DNA from: SpSt-333 sp040751955
GTDB taxonomy: Bacteria > Bacteroidota > Ignavibacteria > UBA10030 > UBA8401
Direction of reading: 5' to 3'
Assembly (NCBI GenBank): GCA_040751955.1
Contig: JBFMFY010000001.1
Location: 1 to 64,000 of the forward strand
Length of the DNA stretch: 64,000 nucleotides
In this document: piece by piece, positions 61,899-64,000 of the stretch
How the letters are laid out: every line of letters starts with the position of its first letter
How positions within the stretch are numbered: position 1 is the stretch's first letter
Notes under the pieces: model-generated
Seen by the model: the letters and a program-made list of their open reading frames with translations, nothing else
Databases searched by the model: none
Told to the model about the DNA's origin: nothing
Program-made: the position numbers and the translations under genes

Positions 61899-64000
61899 AT
61901 GAAAAAATGTGTCGTAATATTTTTAATCGTGTTTCTTTCATTCGCGCAGGCGCAAAAAGAAAAACCGGATTTTCTTTCTATTGATGTCAAGTACTTGACG
62001 AAAGATCAATTACGTAGATACCAGGAATGGCGTGAGGAACAATTTCGTATGCTCAAAGCGGCAGGCGATATCAACGAGGTAAAAAGTCTCATTATTCAAG
62101 GGAATAAAATTCGCTCGATTATCTATAATACAGGGGCGATTAGTAATCCGGGCGTTACAGGAAATGTGCTCGATCTTGTATGGAACGGTTTGGGTTATGG
62201 TTATGAATTCGGTCCTTTGGCGGGTGCCCGCGTTCCTCGCCCTCTCAATCCTTCCGATTCAGTCGATATTGTGATCGATGGATTTGGCGGCGCAAGCAGA
62301 AGAACCGATGACGGTGATTTCTCCGCCGATGGGGTCACGAAATGGGGATGGCTTCCTGTTCCCGGGTATTCTGCCCCGGGCCAAAAAGATATTGCAAGTT
62401 GGGGATCTCGTACCTCTGATCTTCGAATTCGTCCTAAATCGTGGCCAGAAAGTTGGTATAATGAAATCCTCGGCGAATACGTTTACCCCTCATTCTTGGG
62501 AGGGAACTCAACCGTGCCGGATGAGGAAGTTTATTACATTGTTGACGATTCGACCGATGTCGAATTCGATTATCGTCCCATCGCAAGCGAACCGAATCAC
62601 GGCGGACTTGGTCTCGACCTTGAAGTGAGGACAATGCAGTTTGCAAACCCCCTTGCCGAAGATATTATTTTCCTTGTCTATACCGCAGAAATGGATCTTC
62701 GCGCCAAAAAAATTGATCGTGTCTTTTTCGGTATGTTCGGCGATCCGCATATCGGCGGTCCGAATAACTTTGGTGATGATGCTGCATCGTTCATTCCCGG
62801 AAAAGCGATCGGCTTACCTGCGTTTGATAACCTGCTAGAAGTTGACGGAAGAATAGTGACTCAACGCGCAAGGAATATGGTGTACAGTTGGGACCCTGAC
62901 GGTAAAAGCGACCTTGCTGCTTATACACCCGGATATTTTGGATATAAATTTCTTGAAAGTCCAAACAACAGTGTTGATGGTATTGATAATGATGATGACG
63001 GCATAGTTGATGAAAGTCCATTCGGCGGCAAGGGAGTCTTTGTTGACGGAATTAGTCTCCCCCTGACAACCGGCATAGCTGATGTTGCAAAATACACAGC
63101 GCTCTACGGGATACCGAAACCGAGATGGGGTGGAGATGAAGATGGCGATTGGAATAAGGAAAATGACGATGTGGGTGTGGATGGTATTGGAGGAACAAAT
63201 GATTATGGAGAAGCGGACGGATTTCCATCGCAGGCATTTTACCTTGATGCCAACAGCAATGGGAAATATGATCGTGGTGAATTGTTGGATACACTTCAGA
63301 AACCGGGATGGGGATGGGCTGGATCTGAACCGAATTTCGGCTTTCGAGATGTGAACGAATCAGATCAAATCGGACTGCGAAGTTTCTGGTCGTTGAGATA
63401 TGGGAATCCCAATCGGCCGAAAAACGACCAGTTGATGTACTCGTCAATGTCATCGGATATGGATACGGCGGCTTTGGCACTGTTATATCCCTATGCCCCT
63501 GAAGAAAACAAGACAGGTGATTTCATCTTTCTCTACGGTACGGGACCTTTTCCGATGGAACCGGGGCATCGAGAGCGCTTTTCGATAGCATTGTTGATGG
63601 GGGATGATCTGCGCGATTTATTGTTAAATTCGGAAACTGCGCAATTGATTCTCGAGGCGAGTTATCGGTTTGCCCAACCGCCTCCCAAACCAAAAGTGAC
63701 CGCCGTAGCAGGAAATGGAAGAGTAACACTCTATTGGGATAACAATCCCGAAGATACACGTGATCCGTTCACCGGAAAACAGGATTTTGAGGGGTATAAA
63801 ATCTACAGAAGTCAGGATTATACATTCAAAGATGTTTTCACCATTACCGATGGTAATGGATATCCTTTCCTTGGAAAAGCTTTGTTCGACGATAAGGCGA
63901 GAAAAACCGCACAGTGGCATCGTCCCTGGACACAGGCAGAGAAGGACAAATATACCGGTGGATTTCATCCAATCGAATACCGCGGACGATTTATCAGATA
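61899..64000 (+). CDS. Large exported receptor-partner protein B (runs off the right edge)
   Basis: I translated this frame by hand from the ATG at 61899; it is open to the window end (over 700 residues). It starts with a signal peptide (MKKCVVIFLIVFLSFAQAQ). It matches partner A over a long stretch: the FGPL and WNGLG segment near 95-115, the Ca-loops DNDDDGIVDES and DEDGDWNKENDD, VNESDQIGL, FSIALLMGDDLRDLL, and RVTLYWDN with DFEGYKIYRS (an FN3-type module). The C-terminus and any sorting tail are outside the window. It is in the same transcript as receptor B. Function unknown. Confidence 0.8.
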   Translation, partial: MKKCVVIFLIVFLSFAQAQKEKPDFLSIDVKYLTKDQLRRYQEWREEQFRMLKAAGDINEVKSLIIQGNKIRSIIYNTGAISNPGVTGNVLDLVWNGLGYGYEFGPLAGARVPRPLNPSDSVDIVIDGFGGASRRTDDGDFSADGVTKWGWLPVPGYSAPGQKDIASWGSRTSDLRIRPKSWPESWYNEILGEYVYPSFLGGNSTVPDEEVYYIVDDSTDVEFDYRPIASEPNHGGLGLDLEVRTMQFANPLAEDIIFLVYTAEMDLRAKKIDRVFFGMFGDPHIGGPNNFGDDAASFIPGKAIGLPAFDNLLEVDGRIVTQRARNMVYSWDPDGKSDLAAYTPGYFGYKFLESPNNSVDGIDNDDDGIVDESPFGGKGVFVDGISLPLTTGIADVAKYTALYGIPKPRWGGDEDGDWNKENDDVGVDGIGGTNDYGEADGFPSQAFYLDANSNGKYDRGELLDTLQKPGWGWAGSEPNFGFRDVNESDQIGLRSFWSLRYGNPNRPKNDQLMYSSMSSDMDTAALALLYPYAPEENKTGDFIFLYGTGPFPMEPGHRERFSIALLMGDDLRDLLLNSETAQLILEASYRFAQPPPKPKVTAVAGNGRVTLYWDNNPEDTRDPFTGKQDFEGYKIYRSQDYTFKDVFTITDGNGYPFLGKALFDDKARKTAQWHRPWTQAEKDKYTGGFHPIEYRGRFIR

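Overview
The window comes from a bacterium of the Bacteroidota/FCB superphylum, most likely an Ignavibacteria-type lineage (inference). The reasons are many secreted proteins ending in a type IX secretion (T9SS) tail of the NYPNPFNP type, a PorV-family protein, TonB-dependent receptors with a carboxypeptidase-like N-terminal domain, a Bacteroidota-type deoxynucleoside kinase, DUF4834 and YfiR-family genes, and short dispersed palindromes between genes. I see no phage, IS element, CRISPR array or rRNA. There is one tRNA gene. Most of the window is ordinary chromosome, with two envelope-rich ends.

Region 1 (1-12325) is one long plus-strand run of envelope genes: the end of a T9SS client, a large TPR protein, a TonB-like DUF4159 protein, two peptidoglycan amidases with T9SS tails separated by a small beta-propeller protein, and two membrane proteins (one a TMEM175-type channel). 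Region 2 (12375-25546) is housekeeping: tRNA-Arg(CCT), proS, an aldehyde dehydrogenase, dnaE, trxA, an acyl-CoA synthetase, a SUI1-type factor, an RRM protein and hrpB. Region 3 (25548-36504) is mixed: a GH9 glucanase fused to a polysaccharide-deacetylase-like domain, a phosphoesterase/PQQ-propeller protein, a YfiR-histidine kinase pair, a Pit/DUF47 phosphate transporter, a Tat-exported dipeptide epimerase and an rRNA/tRNA methyltransferase.

Region 4 (36728-49385) holds gltX, folB-folK-dNK, a glycosyltransferase 9, nadA, a VIT-domain T9SS client, asnS, a DinB protein set between copies of a 13-base repeat, and an ABC exporter. Region 5 (49506-64000) holds an FG-GAP T9SS client and then the most interesting block: two tandem paralogous cassettes, each a TonB-dependent receptor followed by a very large exported Ca-loop/fibronectin-like partner, with a PorV-family gene between them. 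Both receptors are preceded by similar TTGAnn-N17-TATATT promoters. The partner proteins are not SusD-like lipoproteins, so this resembles a receptor/surface-partner system other than SusCD. It is my best candidate for an under-described system, and the second partner gene runs off the right edge.
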